From NCBI RefSeq assembly GCF_009932725.1, contig NZ_BLJU01000002.1, forward strand, positions 434,001 through 498,000: a stretch of 64,000 nucleotides of DNA, given 5' to 3'. A program made the translations under genes and the position numbers. This document shows positions 28,062 through 37,342 of this stretch, in pieces; the first letter of the stretch is position 1, and every line of letters starts with the position of its first letter. The DNA comes from Pseudomonas yangonensis. Lineage in GTDB: Bacteria; Pseudomonadota; Gammaproteobacteria; Pseudomonadales; Pseudomonadaceae. The notes beneath the pieces are model-generated. The model ran no database searches. It saw only the letters and a list, made by a program, of their open reading frames with translations, and had not been told where the DNA came from.

Positions 28062-29372
28062 ATGTCATCTTCAACGATGGCGCAGCGCGTGGCCGTGGCC
28101 ATTAACGCGCAGCGCAACGAGCTGTGGCCGGCGCTGGCCGGTTTCACCCTGTTCTTCTGCCTGTTCTCGGGCTACTTCATGCTGCGGCCGATCCGCGAAG
28201 CCATGGGCATCGTCTCCGGCGTGGAGAACCTGCAGTGGCTGTTCACCGCCACCTTCGTGGTGATGCTGATCGCAGTGCCGTTGTTTGCCTGGCTGAGTTC
28301 GCGGGTGCCGCGGCTCCATTTCATCGACTGGGTGTATGGCTTCTTCACCCTGAATCTGGCGTTGTTCGCCCTGTTGTTCTTCAGTGCTGAAGAGAGTGTG
28401 TGGCTGGCGCGCAGCTTCTACGTGTGGATTTCGGTCTATAACCTGTTCGTCGTCTCGGTGGCCTGGAGCCTGATGGCCGACGTGTTCGACAGCGAACAGG
28501 CCAAGCGGCTGTTCGCCTTCATCGCCGCCGGTGCCAGTGTCGGCGGTCTGGTCGGTCCGGCGTTGAGTGCCTTGTTGGTGAGCACGCTGGGACAGAGTGG
28601 GCTGATTCTGCTGGCTGCAGTGCTGCTGGCCGTGGCGCTGTCGCTCAAGCAGGTGCTGATGCGCTGGCGCGAGGAGGGTGGCGCGGGACGGGCCGGCGCC
28701 GTGCAGGCGGAGAGCCCGCGGCGTCCGGTGCCGGGCAACCCGTTCAGTGGCCTGATGCGTGTGCTGTCTTCGCCCTACCTGTTTGGTATCGCCGGTTTCG
28801 TCATCCTGCTGGCCACGGCCAGCACCTTTCTCTACTTCGAACAGGCCCGCCTGGTGGCCGAGCTGTTTCCGGATCGCGCCGCGCAGGTGCGAGTGTTCGG
28901 GGTGATCGATTTCGTGGTGCAGGCCGGCGCGCTGATTTCCCAGTTGTTCATCACCGGGCGCATCGCGCGGCGTCTGGGTGTGCGCGTGCTGTTGGCCTGT
29001 GTGCCGCTATTGGTATGCGTCGGCTTCATCGGTCTGGCCTTGATGCCGACCTTCGCCATGCTGGCAGCGCTGATGATCGTACGGCGCATCGGCGAATACG
29101 CCTTCGTGCGGCCGGGGCGGGAGATGCTCTTCGCGCCGCTGGATGCCGAGAGCAAATACAAGGCGAAGAACTTCATCGACACCGTGGTCTACCGCGCCGG
29201 CGATGCGTTGAGTGGCTGGCTCAAGAGCCTGCTGGACATACTCGCACAAGGCGCCTGGCTGGTGGCGCTGGTGGGCGCGGCCAGCGCGGCGCTGTGGGGG
29301 TTGCTCGGCTGGTATCTGGGGACCCAGGCGGACCGCAAGGCCGCCGAGCGGCAGGAACTGGTGGTTACATAG
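28062..29372 (+). CDS. MFS-type NTP/NDP exchange transporter-like protein
   Basis: 436 residues with about 12 transmembrane helices. The opening FCLFSGYFMLRPIREAMGI and the late RPGREMLFAPLDAESKYKAKN are typical of the Npt1/ATP-ADP antiporter-like branch of the MFS found in free-living bacteria, where nucleotide transport is not proven. It starts 44 bp downstream of the SDR gene after a palindrome. Confidence 0.8.
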   Translation: MSSSTMAQRVAVAINAQRNELWPALAGFTLFFCLFSGYFMLRPIREAMGIVSGVENLQWLFTATFVVMLIAVPLFAWLSSRVPRLHFIDWVYGFFTLNLALFALLFFSAEESVWLARSFYVWISVYNLFVVSVAWSLMADVFDSEQAKRLFAFIAAGASVGGLVGPALSALLVSTLGQSGLILLAAVLLAVALSLKQVLMRWREEGGAGRAGAVQAESPRRPVPGNPFSGLMRVLSSPYLFGIAGFVILLATASTFLYFEQARLVAELFPDRAAQVRVFGVIDFVVQAGALISQLFITGRIARRLGVRVLLACVPLLVCVGFIGLALMPTFAMLAALMIVRRIGEYAFVRPGREMLFAPLDAESKYKAKNFIDTVVYRAGDALSGWLKSLLDILAQGAWLVALVGAASAALWGLLGWYLGTQADRKAAERQELVVT

Positions 29373-29379
29373 AGCGGAC

Positions 29380-29411
29380 TTTGCAGGAGCCGCAGGCACG
29401 GCTCCTGCAAA
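29380..29411. terminator. hairpin between convergent genes
   Basis: TTTGCAGGAGCCG and CGGCTCCTGCAAA form a 13-bp perfect stem with a 6-nt loop, with A/T runs at both ends. It lies between the transporter and the convergent GST gene and can serve both. Confidence 0.8.
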
Positions 29412-29415
29412 CGCG

Positions 29416-30117
29416 TCAGCCGCGTGCCGGAATGCTCAAGCCGCGCTGCACGGCCGGGCGCGCGAGGAAGGCGTCGAGCACGCGGCGCACGTTGCCGAAG
29501 CGTTCGAACTGCACCATATCGCCGGCCTTGTAGAAGTCCACCAGGCAGCGCACCCAGGGGAACACGGCGATATCGGCAATGCTGTACTCGCCGGCGATCC
29601 AGCTACGGCCCTCCAGGTGTTGGTCGAGCACACCGAGCAGGCGAGCGGATTCGGCGACGTAGCGATCACGCGGGCGCTTGTCCTCGTACTCGGCACCGGC
29701 GAACTTATGGAAGAAGCCGAGCTGACCGAACATCGGGCCGAGACCGCCCATCTGCCACATCAGCCATTGAATCGTCTCGTAGCGGGCTGCGGCGTCCTGC
29801 GGCAGCAACTTGCCGGTCTTCTCCGCCAGGTAAATCAGGATCGCCCCGGACTCGAACAGCGGCAGCGGGTGGCCATTCGGCCCGTCGGGATCGAGGATTG
29901 CCGGAATCTTGTTGTTCGGCGCCAGCGAAAGGAACTCGGCGCTGAACTGGTCATTGCTGTCGAAGCTGACCAGGTGCGCCTCATAGGGCAGGCCGATTTC
30001 TTCCAGCATGATCGAGACCTTGACACCGTTGGGCGTGGGCAGCGAGTAGAGCTGCAGGCGCTCGGGATGCTGCGCGGGCCATTTGCGGGTGATGTGAAAG
30101 GGGCTGAGGTCGGTCAT
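29416..30117 (-). CDS. glutathione S-transferase (YfcG/YghU-like)
   Basis: 233 residues. The thioredoxin-like N-terminal domain (LYSLPTPNGVKVSIMLEEIG, then NNKIPAILDPDG and ESGAILIYLAEKTGKL) and the all-helical C-terminal domain match the Nu-class GSTs that act as disulfide-bond oxidoreductases. The N-terminal extension of about 20 residues is intermediate between YfcG and YghU. Confidence 0.88.
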   Translation of the reverse strand: MTDLSPFHITRKWPAQHPERLQLYSLPTPNGVKVSIMLEEIGLPYEAHLVSFDSNDQFSAEFLSLAPNNKIPAILDPDGPNGHPLPLFESGAILIYLAEKTGKLLPQDAAARYETIQWLMWQMGGLGPMFGQLGFFHKFAGAEYEDKRPRDRYVAESARLLGVLDQHLEGRSWIAGEYSIADIAVFPWVRCLVDFYKAGDMVQFERFGNVRRVLDAFLARPAVQRGLSIPARG

Positions 30118-30293
30118 GTGGTTTCCATATCCAGTGGGCCTTGGGAACGGCGATCAAAACACGAGTGGCGGCAGTGACGGAAATCGATGCGCCTGCTAAT
30201 AGTCATCGACTCGGGCGATCCTGCCTGGTTCCCTGTGCGCGAACGAGGCGGTATGGTGCGGGTTTTCATCCACCCGGCACGGAGCCCATCGGC

Positions 30294-30731
30294 ATGAGCC
30301 TGCACGGTACCTACGATCCCCAGAACATCTTCGCCCAGATCATTCGTGGCGACCTGCCTTGCTACAAACTCTACGAGGACGACGATGTACTGGCGTTCCT
30401 CGATCTGTTCCCGCAATCCAGGGGCCACAGTCTGGTCATTCCCAAACGCGCTGCCGCGCGCAATATCCTGGAAATCGACGACGCCAGCCTGGCCAAGGTC
30501 ATGGCCGTGGTGAAGAAGGTCACCCAGGCGGTGGTCGACGAACTGCAGCCGGCCGGCGTGCAGGTGGCGCAGTTCAACGGCGCGCCTGCCGGGCAGACGG
30601 TGTTTCATATCCACATGCACGTGATCCCGCGCTTCGAGGGTGAAGGCCTGGGCATTCATGCGGCCAACAAGGCCGATCCGGCCGAGCTGGAGGCGCTGCA
30701 GGCGCGTCTGGTCAAACGTCTGCAAGGCTGA
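30294..30731 (+). CDS. HIT-family hydrolase
   Basis: 145 residues with the histidine-triad motif VFHIHMHVIPR near residue 100. HIT proteins hydrolyse adenylylated or dinucleoside substrates. ATG 30294 gives MSLHGTYDPQNIFAQIIRGD, the normal family start; the frame is open well upstream without a start signal. Confidence 0.92.
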   Translation: MSLHGTYDPQNIFAQIIRGDLPCYKLYEDDDVLAFLDLFPQSRGHSLVIPKRAAARNILEIDDASLAKVMAVVKKVTQAVVDELQPAGVQVAQFNGAPAGQTVFHIHMHVIPRFEGEGLGIHAANKADPAELEALQARLVKRLQG

Positions 30732-30740
30732 AGCAGCATC

Positions 30741-30767
30741 GCCCCGGACGAGTGTCTCGTCCGGGGC
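30741..30767. terminator. bidirectional terminator hairpin
   Basis: GCCCCGGACGAG and CTCGTCCGGGGC form a 12-bp perfect stem with a 3-nt loop, placed between the convergent HIT and DUF2790 genes. Confidence 0.75.
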
Positions 30768-30784
30768 AGCAGGCCGGCGGTGGC

Positions 30785-31051
30785 TTAGCCGTTCTGGCTG
30801 CTCAGCCCGCCCCATTCCATGAAGCGCACGGCGTGCACTTCACCCTGGCTGTCGCGGTAGACCAGAACGCTCGGCACCACACCGCTCTTGCGGCTGTTGT
30901 CGGTGCGTTGCAGGACCTGATCGATATCCAGCTGCATGCCGTACTGGTATTCCTGTACTTCGACCTTGGGAGTGGCAGGTGCTTTCTCGCTGGCGATGGC
31001 CAAGGGGGCCAGAACGGCGAGTAGGGTGGTGTTGAAGGCTGCGAATTTCAT
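30785..31051 (-). CDS. DUF2790 family secreted protein
   Basis: 88 residues: a signal peptide (about 20 residues, ending PLAIAS) and a compact domain with VQEYQYGMQLDIDQVL and the terminal VHAVRFMEWGGLS. This matches DUF2790, a family found mainly in Pseudomonas. Start 31051 is chosen at the signal peptide methionine. Function is unknown; family members are often induced by metal or envelope stress, which is only suggestive here. Confidence 0.8.
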   Translation of the reverse strand: MKFAAFNTTLLAVLAPLAIASEKAPATPKVEVQEYQYGMQLDIDQVLQRTDNSRKSGVVPSVLVYRDSQGEVHAVRFMEWGGLSSQNG

Positions 31052-31237
31052 CTTGTGTCTCTCCGATATGTGGGCGCCTGGATAGGGTGGCGCTGAGTTC
31101 GAGAGAAATGAAAACACCGCGCTCTTCATTGCAGAAATCGATGCTTTTGCTAGCGAAGATCGCTGTCATCGATACCTTGCCCACAGACGTGCCAAGCTCA
31201 ATACTCAAGCGGCACTCATCTGCCCATGGAGGGCTTC

Positions 31238-31663
31238 ATGCGTTCGATCCTCATCGCTCTACCCCTGATGCTGCTGGCCGGCTGCTCGTCGTTTCGAGGT
31301 GATCCTGAAGACATCAAACCCGTGCCGGAGGACCGTCTGCTGGCCTTCCAGGAGGCGCAGGAGAATGGTGCGCAGATCGTGGTCAATCGCGATTTCGGCA
31401 TGATGGGTGGCGGCTGCTACGTAGCCATCGAGGTGGATCGCAAGGTCGCCGCGCGCATCGGCGTCGGTGAGGTCGCAACCTTCCAGGTGCGTCCAGGCAC
31501 GCGCGTGGTCGGCATCACGCCGGATCGCATGGACGACACCCTGTGCGGCATGGGCCGCCTGCTGCGCGAAGTGGCAGTGCCGGTGAAAAGCGGGGAAATC
31601 CAGCACCTGCGCATCGTCAGCCAGAACAAGGGCGGCTTCGATATACGCCCCGACAAGCCTTGA
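31238..31663 (+). CDS. putative lipoprotein, unknown function
   Basis: 141 residues with a lipoprotein signal (MRSILIALPLMLLAGC, acylated Cys16). The mature domain has paired cysteines (GGGCYVAIEVDRKVAARIG and DDTLCGMG) and reads as a small beta domain. ATG 31238 is preferred because GAGG lies upstream. No specific family was recognised. Confidence 0.65.
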   Translation: MRSILIALPLMLLAGCSSFRGDPEDIKPVPEDRLLAFQEAQENGAQIVVNRDFGMMGGGCYVAIEVDRKVAARIGVGEVATFQVRPGTRVVGITPDRMDDTLCGMGRLLREVAVPVKSGEIQHLRIVSQNKGGFDIRPDKP

Positions 31664-31749
31664 TGACCGTTCTGGCGCTGTGCGGGCGGTCATACCGCCA
31701 GTGATGCCAGACGGTTAGTATTCCCTGCAGCCAATCAGGGAGCACGAAC

Positions 31750-33024
31750 GTGAATGGATTGCCGATCGCCATAGTCGGGGCGGGCACTGCTGGTCTCGCC
31801 ACCGCCATATTCCTTGCCCGTCAGGGCTATGCGGTGCGGCTGCTGGAGCGGGTCGAACGACTGCAGCCGGTGGGCGCCGGCATCCTGCTGCAGCCTTCCG
31901 GCCTGGCGGTGCTGCAGCGCCTTGGTCTGCTCGCCGAATGTACCGCACTCGGCGCACCGGTCAGCCGACTGTATGGCACCAGTTGCCGGGGGCGGGTGAT
32001 CCTCGATACCCGCTATTACGACTGGCAGCCCGGCAGCTTTGGCCTGGGTATTCACCGCGGCGTGCTGATGACGGCGCTGCTCAATGCGGCGCAGCGCATT
32101 GGCGTGCAGGTGCAAACCGGGGTGACTGTAAGCCGTTTCGAACAGGGCAGCGGCCATGTCCGTTTGCTGCGTCAGGACGAAGAAGGTGTTGAGCGACCTC
32201 TGGGGGATTTCGCCGCGCTGATCCTGGCCGATGGCACCCGTTCGACGCTGCGCGCGCAGATGCAGGTGCGCCAGTGGTCGCGGCCCTATCCCTGGGGCGC
32301 TTTGTGGAGCATGTTGCCGACTGCGACGTCGGCCGAAACCGGCGAGCTGCGTCAGTGGTATCGCGGCTGCCGGGAAATGTTCGGGCTGATGCCCACTGGC
32401 TGCACCCATCAGGCACGCGAACGGTCGCTCACCAGTCTGTTCTGGAGCCTGCCGCTCAGTGAGCACGAGACGTGGCGAGCGAGTGGCCTGGAGGCCTGGA
32501 AAACCCGTGTGCGCGCCCTCGCTGGCGAAGCGGCGCAGCCCTATCTGCAACAGATCATCGATCCCGCACAGCTGACGCTGGCGGCCTATGCCGATGTGCG
32601 CATGCAGCGCTGGCACGATGGTCGCGTCCTGGCCATCGGCGATTGCGCCCACGCCATGAGTCCGCAACTGGGACAGGGCGCCAACATGGCGCTGGTCGAT
32701 GCCGCCGCGCTCGCTGATACGCTCGGCAACGCGGCCCAGCATGCAATCGACTGGAACGCCATCTTCACTCGTTACGGTGATGCTCGCCGTGACCACCTGC
32801 GGTACTACCGCCAGGCGAGTCGGCTGCTGACGCCCTTGTTTCAATCCAACAGCATCACCCTGGCGGTGCTGCGCGATATTGCCCTGACGCTGGCCCGCCA
32901 TAACCGCTTCGGCCGCCAGCATGCGGTCAGCACCCTGGTCGGTGCGCGCAGCGGCTGGTTGTGGTCCGGCGCGCAGAAGCGCGAACTGCATGCCTGGACG
33001 GGGGAGCGGGAGGCGTGGGAATAA
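31750..33024 (+). CDS. FAD-dependent monooxygenase (UbiH/PHBH-like)
   Basis: 424 residues, GTG start with AGGGAGC upstream. The N-terminal dinucleotide fold GAGTAGLATAIFLARQG, the mid-protein LILADGTRSTLR (DG motif) and the late VLAIGDCAHAMSPQLGQGAN (GD motif) define a flavoprotein hydroxylase. The substrate, probably an aromatic or isoprenoid compound, is not revealed by the neighbours. Confidence 0.88.
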   Translation: MNGLPIAIVGAGTAGLATAIFLARQGYAVRLLERVERLQPVGAGILLQPSGLAVLQRLGLLAECTALGAPVSRLYGTSCRGRVILDTRYYDWQPGSFGLGIHRGVLMTALLNAAQRIGVQVQTGVTVSRFEQGSGHVRLLRQDEEGVERPLGDFAALILADGTRSTLRAQMQVRQWSRPYPWGALWSMLPTATSAETGELRQWYRGCREMFGLMPTGCTHQARERSLTSLFWSLPLSEHETWRASGLEAWKTRVRALAGEAAQPYLQQIIDPAQLTLAAYADVRMQRWHDGRVLAIGDCAHAMSPQLGQGANMALVDAAALADTLGNAAQHAIDWNAIFTRYGDARRDHLRYYRQASRLLTPLFQSNSITLAVLRDIALTLARHNRFGRQHAVSTLVGARSGWLWSGAQKRELHAWTGEREAWE

Positions 33025-33146
33025 CAGGCCCCGTCCAACTGCGCTGCAGGCCGCGCAGCGCCCCGTGACTCAGAGCCAGCCACTCCTTGTTCCGCGCGTC
33101 GCGTGATAGGCTGCGCGGCTGATTTCATGTCCATAGGGATGCGTGC

Positions 33147-33713
33147 ATGCCGTCGTCGCTGGAGATTTTCGCCAACCTTTTCTACCTGGTTTCGGTGCTG
33201 CTGGCGGCGCGCAATTCTGCGCATACCTGGGCCGTCGGCCTGGTCGGTTGCGCGCTGTTCGGCTGGCTGTTCTTCAGCGTGCAGCTATATGCGGATGTGA
33301 CCTTGCAGGGCTTCTTCATCCTGACCAGCCTGATCGGCTGGTGGAGCTGGTTGCGTGGGCGCGGCGGCGAACCCATGTCCATCACCCGTACGGCCTGGCC
33401 GGGATTGGCCCTGGCGCTTGGTTTGGCGGTGCTGGTGGCGCTGGCCTACGGCGCCTTGCTGCATCATTTCAGCGACGCCTACGCGCCCTTTATCGATTCC
33501 CTGGTGCTGACCTTCAGCGTGCTGGCGCAATTGCTGCTGATGCGCCGCAAGCTGGAGACCTGGTACGGCTGGCTGCTGGTCAACACCCTGGCAGTGCCGC
33601 TGTTCGCCTCGCGCGAGCTGTACCTGACCGCCTTCATCTACCTGCTGTTCTGGTGCAATGCCTGGTACGGCCTGTATCGCTGGCGGCGTGAACTGAAAGC
33701 GCAGGCGGCCTGA
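33147..33713 (+). CDS. pnuC: nicotinamide riboside/NMN transporter PnuC
   Basis: 188 residues with seven transmembrane segments and the PnuC pattern SLIGWWSWLRGR and LFWCNAWYGLYRW. It imports nicotinamide riboside. It is followed 1 nt later by the NadR-like gene, which would phosphorylate and adenylylate the imported riboside, so the pair forms a complete NAD salvage route. Confidence 0.92.
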   Translation: MPSSLEIFANLFYLVSVLLAARNSAHTWAVGLVGCALFGWLFFSVQLYADVTLQGFFILTSLIGWWSWLRGRGGEPMSITRTAWPGLALALGLAVLVALAYGALLHHFSDAYAPFIDSLVLTFSVLAQLLLMRRKLETWYGWLLVNTLAVPLFASRELYLTAFIYLLFWCNAWYGLYRWRRELKAQAA

Positions 33714-33714
33714 G

Positions 33715-34773
33715 ATGAGCAAGCGATTCGCCCGTGGCCTGGTGGTGGGCAAGTTCGCGCCGCTGCATCTGGGGCACGAATGGCTGATCCGCCAGGCGCA
33801 AGAGCAGTGCAAGCAACTGGTGCTGCTCAGCTGGGCCTACCCGGAGCTTGCCGGTTGCGAGCCCGAGCGCCGTGCGAACTGGTTGCAGGTGCGCTTTCCC
33901 GAATTGCGCAGCTGGGTAGTGACGCCTCACTGGGTTGCCCGGCAACGCGAACGCGGCCTGGCGCTGCCGGACCTTCCTCACGAATCCGACCCCGATGTCG
34001 TACAGCGCCAGTTCGTTGCCGAGTTCTGTCTGGCGGTGCTTGGCCATCCGGTGGACGCGGTCTTTACCAGCGAGGCCTATGGCGATGGGTTCGCCGCGCA
34101 TTTGAGCAGGTGTTTCGGGCGGCCGGTGGAGCATGTCGAGATCGACCGCGCGCGCATTCAGGTTCCGGTGTCCGGTACGCGACTGCGCGCCGATATTCAC
34201 GGCCTGCGCCAGTATCTGGCACCGCAGGTCTACGGCGATTTCGTCGAGCGCATCGCCCTGCTCGGCGGCGAGTCCACCGGCAAGAGCAGCCTGGCCCTGG
34301 CGTTGGCCGAGACGCTGGGTACGCAGCATGCCGCCGAATATGGCCGCGAACTTTGGGAAGAGCAGGGCGGTGTGCTGGCTTACGAGGATTTGCTGCGTAT
34401 CGGCTGCACCCAGGTCGCCCGCGAACAGACGCTGGCGGGGCAATGCGTGCGTTACCTGGTCTGCGACACCACGCCCCTGACCACATTGTTTTACTGCCGC
34501 GAGCTGTTCGGTCGCGCCGAGGCCGAGCTGGAGCGCCTGGCCGAGCGGCATTACCAGCATCTGTTCCTGTGCGCCGACGACTTCCCCTTCGTGCAGGACG
34601 GCACCCGTCAGGACGAGACCTTTCGCCGCCGGCAGAACCAGTGGTACGAGCAGGAGCTGCAACGCCGAGGTCTGGCCTTCACGCGCCTGACGGGGTCGCC
34701 GAAACAGCGTATCGAACAGGTGCTGTGGCACCTGGAAGGATCCCGGCGAGCTAGTCCCGTATTTCAGCGATAG
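33715..34773 (+). CDS. nadR: NadR-type NMN adenylyltransferase / ribosylnicotinamide kinase
   Basis: 352 residues. The N-terminal nucleotidyltransferase domain has GKFAPLHLGHEWLI (the HxGH signature) and ISGTR-like SGTRLRADI; the C-terminal kinase has the P-loop GGESTGKSSL. The N-terminal helix-turn-helix of enterobacterial NadR is missing, so this is the enzymatic form only. It directly follows pnuC, and its 3' end overlaps the convergent gene by 10 bp. Confidence 0.92.
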   Translation: MSKRFARGLVVGKFAPLHLGHEWLIRQAQEQCKQLVLLSWAYPELAGCEPERRANWLQVRFPELRSWVVTPHWVARQRERGLALPDLPHESDPDVVQRQFVAEFCLAVLGHPVDAVFTSEAYGDGFAAHLSRCFGRPVEHVEIDRARIQVPVSGTRLRADIHGLRQYLAPQVYGDFVERIALLGGESTGKSSLALALAETLGTQHAAEYGRELWEEQGGVLAYEDLLRIGCTQVAREQTLAGQCVRYLVCDTTPLTTLFYCRELFGRAEAELERLAERHYQHLFLCADDFPFVQDGTRQDETFRRRQNQWYEQELQRRGLAFTRLTGSPKQRIEQVLWHLEGSRRASPVFQR

Positions 34774-35501
34774 CGGGAAAGAATGGCCTCGAACTCGCCA
34801 TCCTCTTTCATCTGGATCAGGGCCCTTAGCAGCGCCTGGGTGGGCACGTCCGGCGCATCGCGCACAAGGCAGGAAAGCGCATCGGCGCTGAACTCGCCCA
34901 GTGCGCGCAGGCGTTTGTTCTCCGGCAGGTCGCGGTTGAACCAGGCCAGGGCCAGCTCGTTGCTGACCGCGTAGCGATAGCGTCCGGCTTCCAGCTTCTC
35001 CAGTACCAGCTCCTGCGTGCGGGCGTCTTCGCGCTGCAGCTGGCCGCTGGCGAACAGCGGGTCCAGGCGTGGGTAGCTGTAGCCCAGCACGGTACCCAGG
35101 CGCTGGCCCGGCAGTTGTGCGAGGCTGATGTCGGCTTCGTCGTGACGGCCGACGATCAGGTCGCGCTGCACCATGAATGGTACGCTCCAGATGTATTGAC
35201 GGTGCGTTTCGCTTAGCCAGCCCGGGTTGACGTAGCAGCGCACGTCGATCTCACCCCTGGCCATCAGGCGCTGTACGCGTAGACGCGGCAACACCAGCAG
35301 TTCGGCGCGGCGGCCGACCTTCTGCGCCAGACGTGTCTGCAGGTCGTAGAGCACGCCGGACGTGGCACGGCCATCTTCGATGAGGATCATCGGCATGGCC
35401 CAGCCCTCGGTTACCGAGAAGCGCAGCGGGCGTTGTTCCTGCGCGCTGGCAACGGCGCTCAGCGAAACCAGCAAAGCGAAAAGCAGCAGACGCATGCGCA
35501 T
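34764..35501 (-). CDS. periplasmic solute-binding-like protein
   Basis: 245 residues with a signal peptide ending VASAQE, then an SBP_bac_3-like fold (LRFSVTEGWAMPMI, GVLYDLQTRLAQKVGRRAEL). No ABC permease or ATPase is nearby, so it may be an orphan receptor or sensor protein. Its start overlaps the stop of the upstream GltB-like gene (TGATG), so the two are translationally coupled. Confidence 0.75.
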   Translation of the reverse strand: MRMRLLLFALLVSLSAVASAQEQRPLRFSVTEGWAMPMILIEDGRATSGVLYDLQTRLAQKVGRRAELLVLPRLRVQRLMARGEIDVRCYVNPGWLSETHRQYIWSVPFMVQRDLIVGRHDEADISLAQLPGQRLGTVLGYSYPRLDPLFASGQLQREDARTQELVLEKLEAGRYRYAVSNELALAWFNRDLPENKRLRALGEFSADALSCLVRDAPDVPTQALLRALIQMKEDGEFEAILSRYR

Positions 35502-37111
35502 CAGGCCGCTGCGGGATCGAAACTGTCAGCACGGGCCATGCGCCACATGCGCTCGTAGAACTCACCCTCGATCTGGCCGCCGAGCAGTTCGCCCGGGGCG
35601 AGGAACACATGCTGCTGGGCGAACAGCTTGATCTCGGTAGCCGACATGCGCTGCACCAGGTGCTTGGCATCGATCTGCGAGGGGTGGTCCAAGCCGGCGG
35701 CGGCGAGCATCTCGGCCAGCGCCTTGAGCGTGTTGCGGTGGAAGTTGTAGACGCGCTGAGCCTTGTCCTCGACCACCAGGGCGCGCTGGCGCAGCGGGTC
35801 CTGCGTCGCCACGCCGGTGGGGCACTTGTTGGTATGGCAGCTTTGGCTCTGGATGCAGCCGATGGCGAACATGAAGCCGCGTGCCGAGTTGGCCCAATCG
35901 GCGCCGATGGCCAGCACGCGGGCGATATCGAAGGCGCTGACGATCTTGCCGCTGGCGCCGAGCCTGATCTTGTCGCGCAGGTTGCTGCCGACCAGGGTGT
36001 TGTGCACGAACAGCAGGCCCTCGCGCAGCGGTGCGCCGAGGTGGTCGGTGAATTCCAGCGGCGCCGCGCCGGTGCCGCCTTCCTTGCCGTCGACGACGAT
36101 GAAGTCGGGCAGGATGCCGGTCTCCAGCATGGCCTTGACGATGCCCATGAACTCCCAGGGATGGCCCAGGCAGAACTTGAAACCCACCGGCTTGCCGCCG
36201 GACAGTTCGCGCAGCTGAGCGATGAACTGCAGCAGCTCGATGGGCGTAGAGAAGGCGCTATGGCGCGACGGTGAGATGCAATCCTCACCCATGGGCACGC
36301 CGCGGGTGTTGGCGATTTCCTCGGTGACCTTGTGTTTCGGCAGGATGCCGCCATGGCCCGGCTTGGCGCCCTGGCTGAGCTTGATCTCGATCATCTTCAC
36401 CTGCGGGCTGGCCGCCTGTACGGCGAAACGCTCGGGGTCGAAGCGGCCGTCCGAGGCGCGGCAGCCGAAATAGCCGCTGCCCAGCTCCCAGACCAGATCG
36501 CCGCCGTGCTCGCGGTGGTAGGGGCTGATGCTGCCTTCACCGGTGTCGTGATAGAACTCGCCGAGCTTGGCGCCCTGGTTCAGCGCGCGGATGGCGTTGG
36601 CGCTGAGCGAGCCGAAGCTCATCGCCGAAATGTTGAACAGCGACGCCGAGTACGGCTGGCTGCATTGTGGCCCGCCGATCTCCACACGAAAGCTGCACGG
36701 GTCGGTCAGCGGTGCCGGGCGCATGGAATGGCTGATGAACTCGAAGCCGTTCTGGTACACGTCGCTCAGGGTGCCGAAGGGCTTGTCCGAGCCTTCGTTC
36801 TTGGCGCGGGCGTAGACCAGCGAACGCTGCGCGCGGGAGAAGGGCAGCTGCTCGGCATCGCCTTCGAGCAGATACTGGCGAATCTCCGGGCGGATGCCTT
36901 CGACCAGGTAACGGATATTGCCGAGGATCGGGTAGTTGCGCCTGACCGCATGGCGCGTCTGCAGCAGATCGCCGATGCCGATCAGGCTGAGCACGCCCGC
37001 GAGCAGGGTGAGCGGCCACAGCCATTGATGAGCGAGGAAGGGCAGGCTGGCCAGGGTGAACAGCACGCAGAAGGCAAAGAATGCATAGCGGCTGAGCAAA
37101 GAGAGGTTCAT
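35501..37111 (-). CDS. FMN-binding glutamate-synthase-domain membrane protein
   Basis: 536 residues: two N-terminal transmembrane segments (about residues 7-45) followed by a GltB-like FMN domain (GGILPKHKVTEEIA, DGKEGGTGAAP) and the 3Fe-4S cysteines in GCIQSQSCHTNKCPTG. It corresponds to the FMN/iron-sulfur half of glutamate synthase without the amidotransferase domain. The real substrate is unknown; family members are often annotated only as glutamate-synthase related. Translational coupling to a periplasmic binding protein is unusual. Confidence 0.85.
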   Translation of the reverse strand: MNLSLLSRYAFFAFCVLFTLASLPFLAHQWLWPLTLLAGVLSLIGIGDLLQTRHAVRRNYPILGNIRYLVEGIRPEIRQYLLEGDAEQLPFSRAQRSLVYARAKNEGSDKPFGTLSDVYQNGFEFISHSMRPAPLTDPCSFRVEIGGPQCSQPYSASLFNISAMSFGSLSANAIRALNQGAKLGEFYHDTGEGSISPYHREHGGDLVWELGSGYFGCRASDGRFDPERFAVQAASPQVKMIEIKLSQGAKPGHGGILPKHKVTEEIANTRGVPMGEDCISPSRHSAFSTPIELLQFIAQLRELSGGKPVGFKFCLGHPWEFMGIVKAMLETGILPDFIVVDGKEGGTGAAPLEFTDHLGAPLREGLLFVHNTLVGSNLRDKIRLGASGKIVSAFDIARVLAIGADWANSARGFMFAIGCIQSQSCHTNKCPTGVATQDPLRQRALVVEDKAQRVYNFHRNTLKALAEMLAAAGLDHPSQIDAKHLVQRMSATEIKLFAQQHVFLAPGELLGGQIEGEFYERMWRMARADSFDPAAA

Positions 37112-37342
37112 GAAGATTCCCGAAACGTAAGTCAGGTAGAGATTTTAGACTAAACGGCTATAACGGGTCACGTTCTGTCCGTACAGACACTCTTAAGGGC
37201 TAAGGACGAACGCCGATGCCCTGTGGCACACTCAGTGGCCCGGAGCCAACCATCGCAAGAGCTTGGCCCATGTCCCCCGATTTTTGGCCAGCGCGATTGT
37301 CGCCGGCCTACTGCCTGAGGCCGCCAGCGGCCAAGAAGAGGA

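Noticed and set aside
37175..37186. LexA-like palindrome CTGTCCGTACAG upstream of the FabH-like gene
   Set aside because: The half-sites are too close (12 bp overall against 16 in the LexA box), and the gene is not a typical SOS target.
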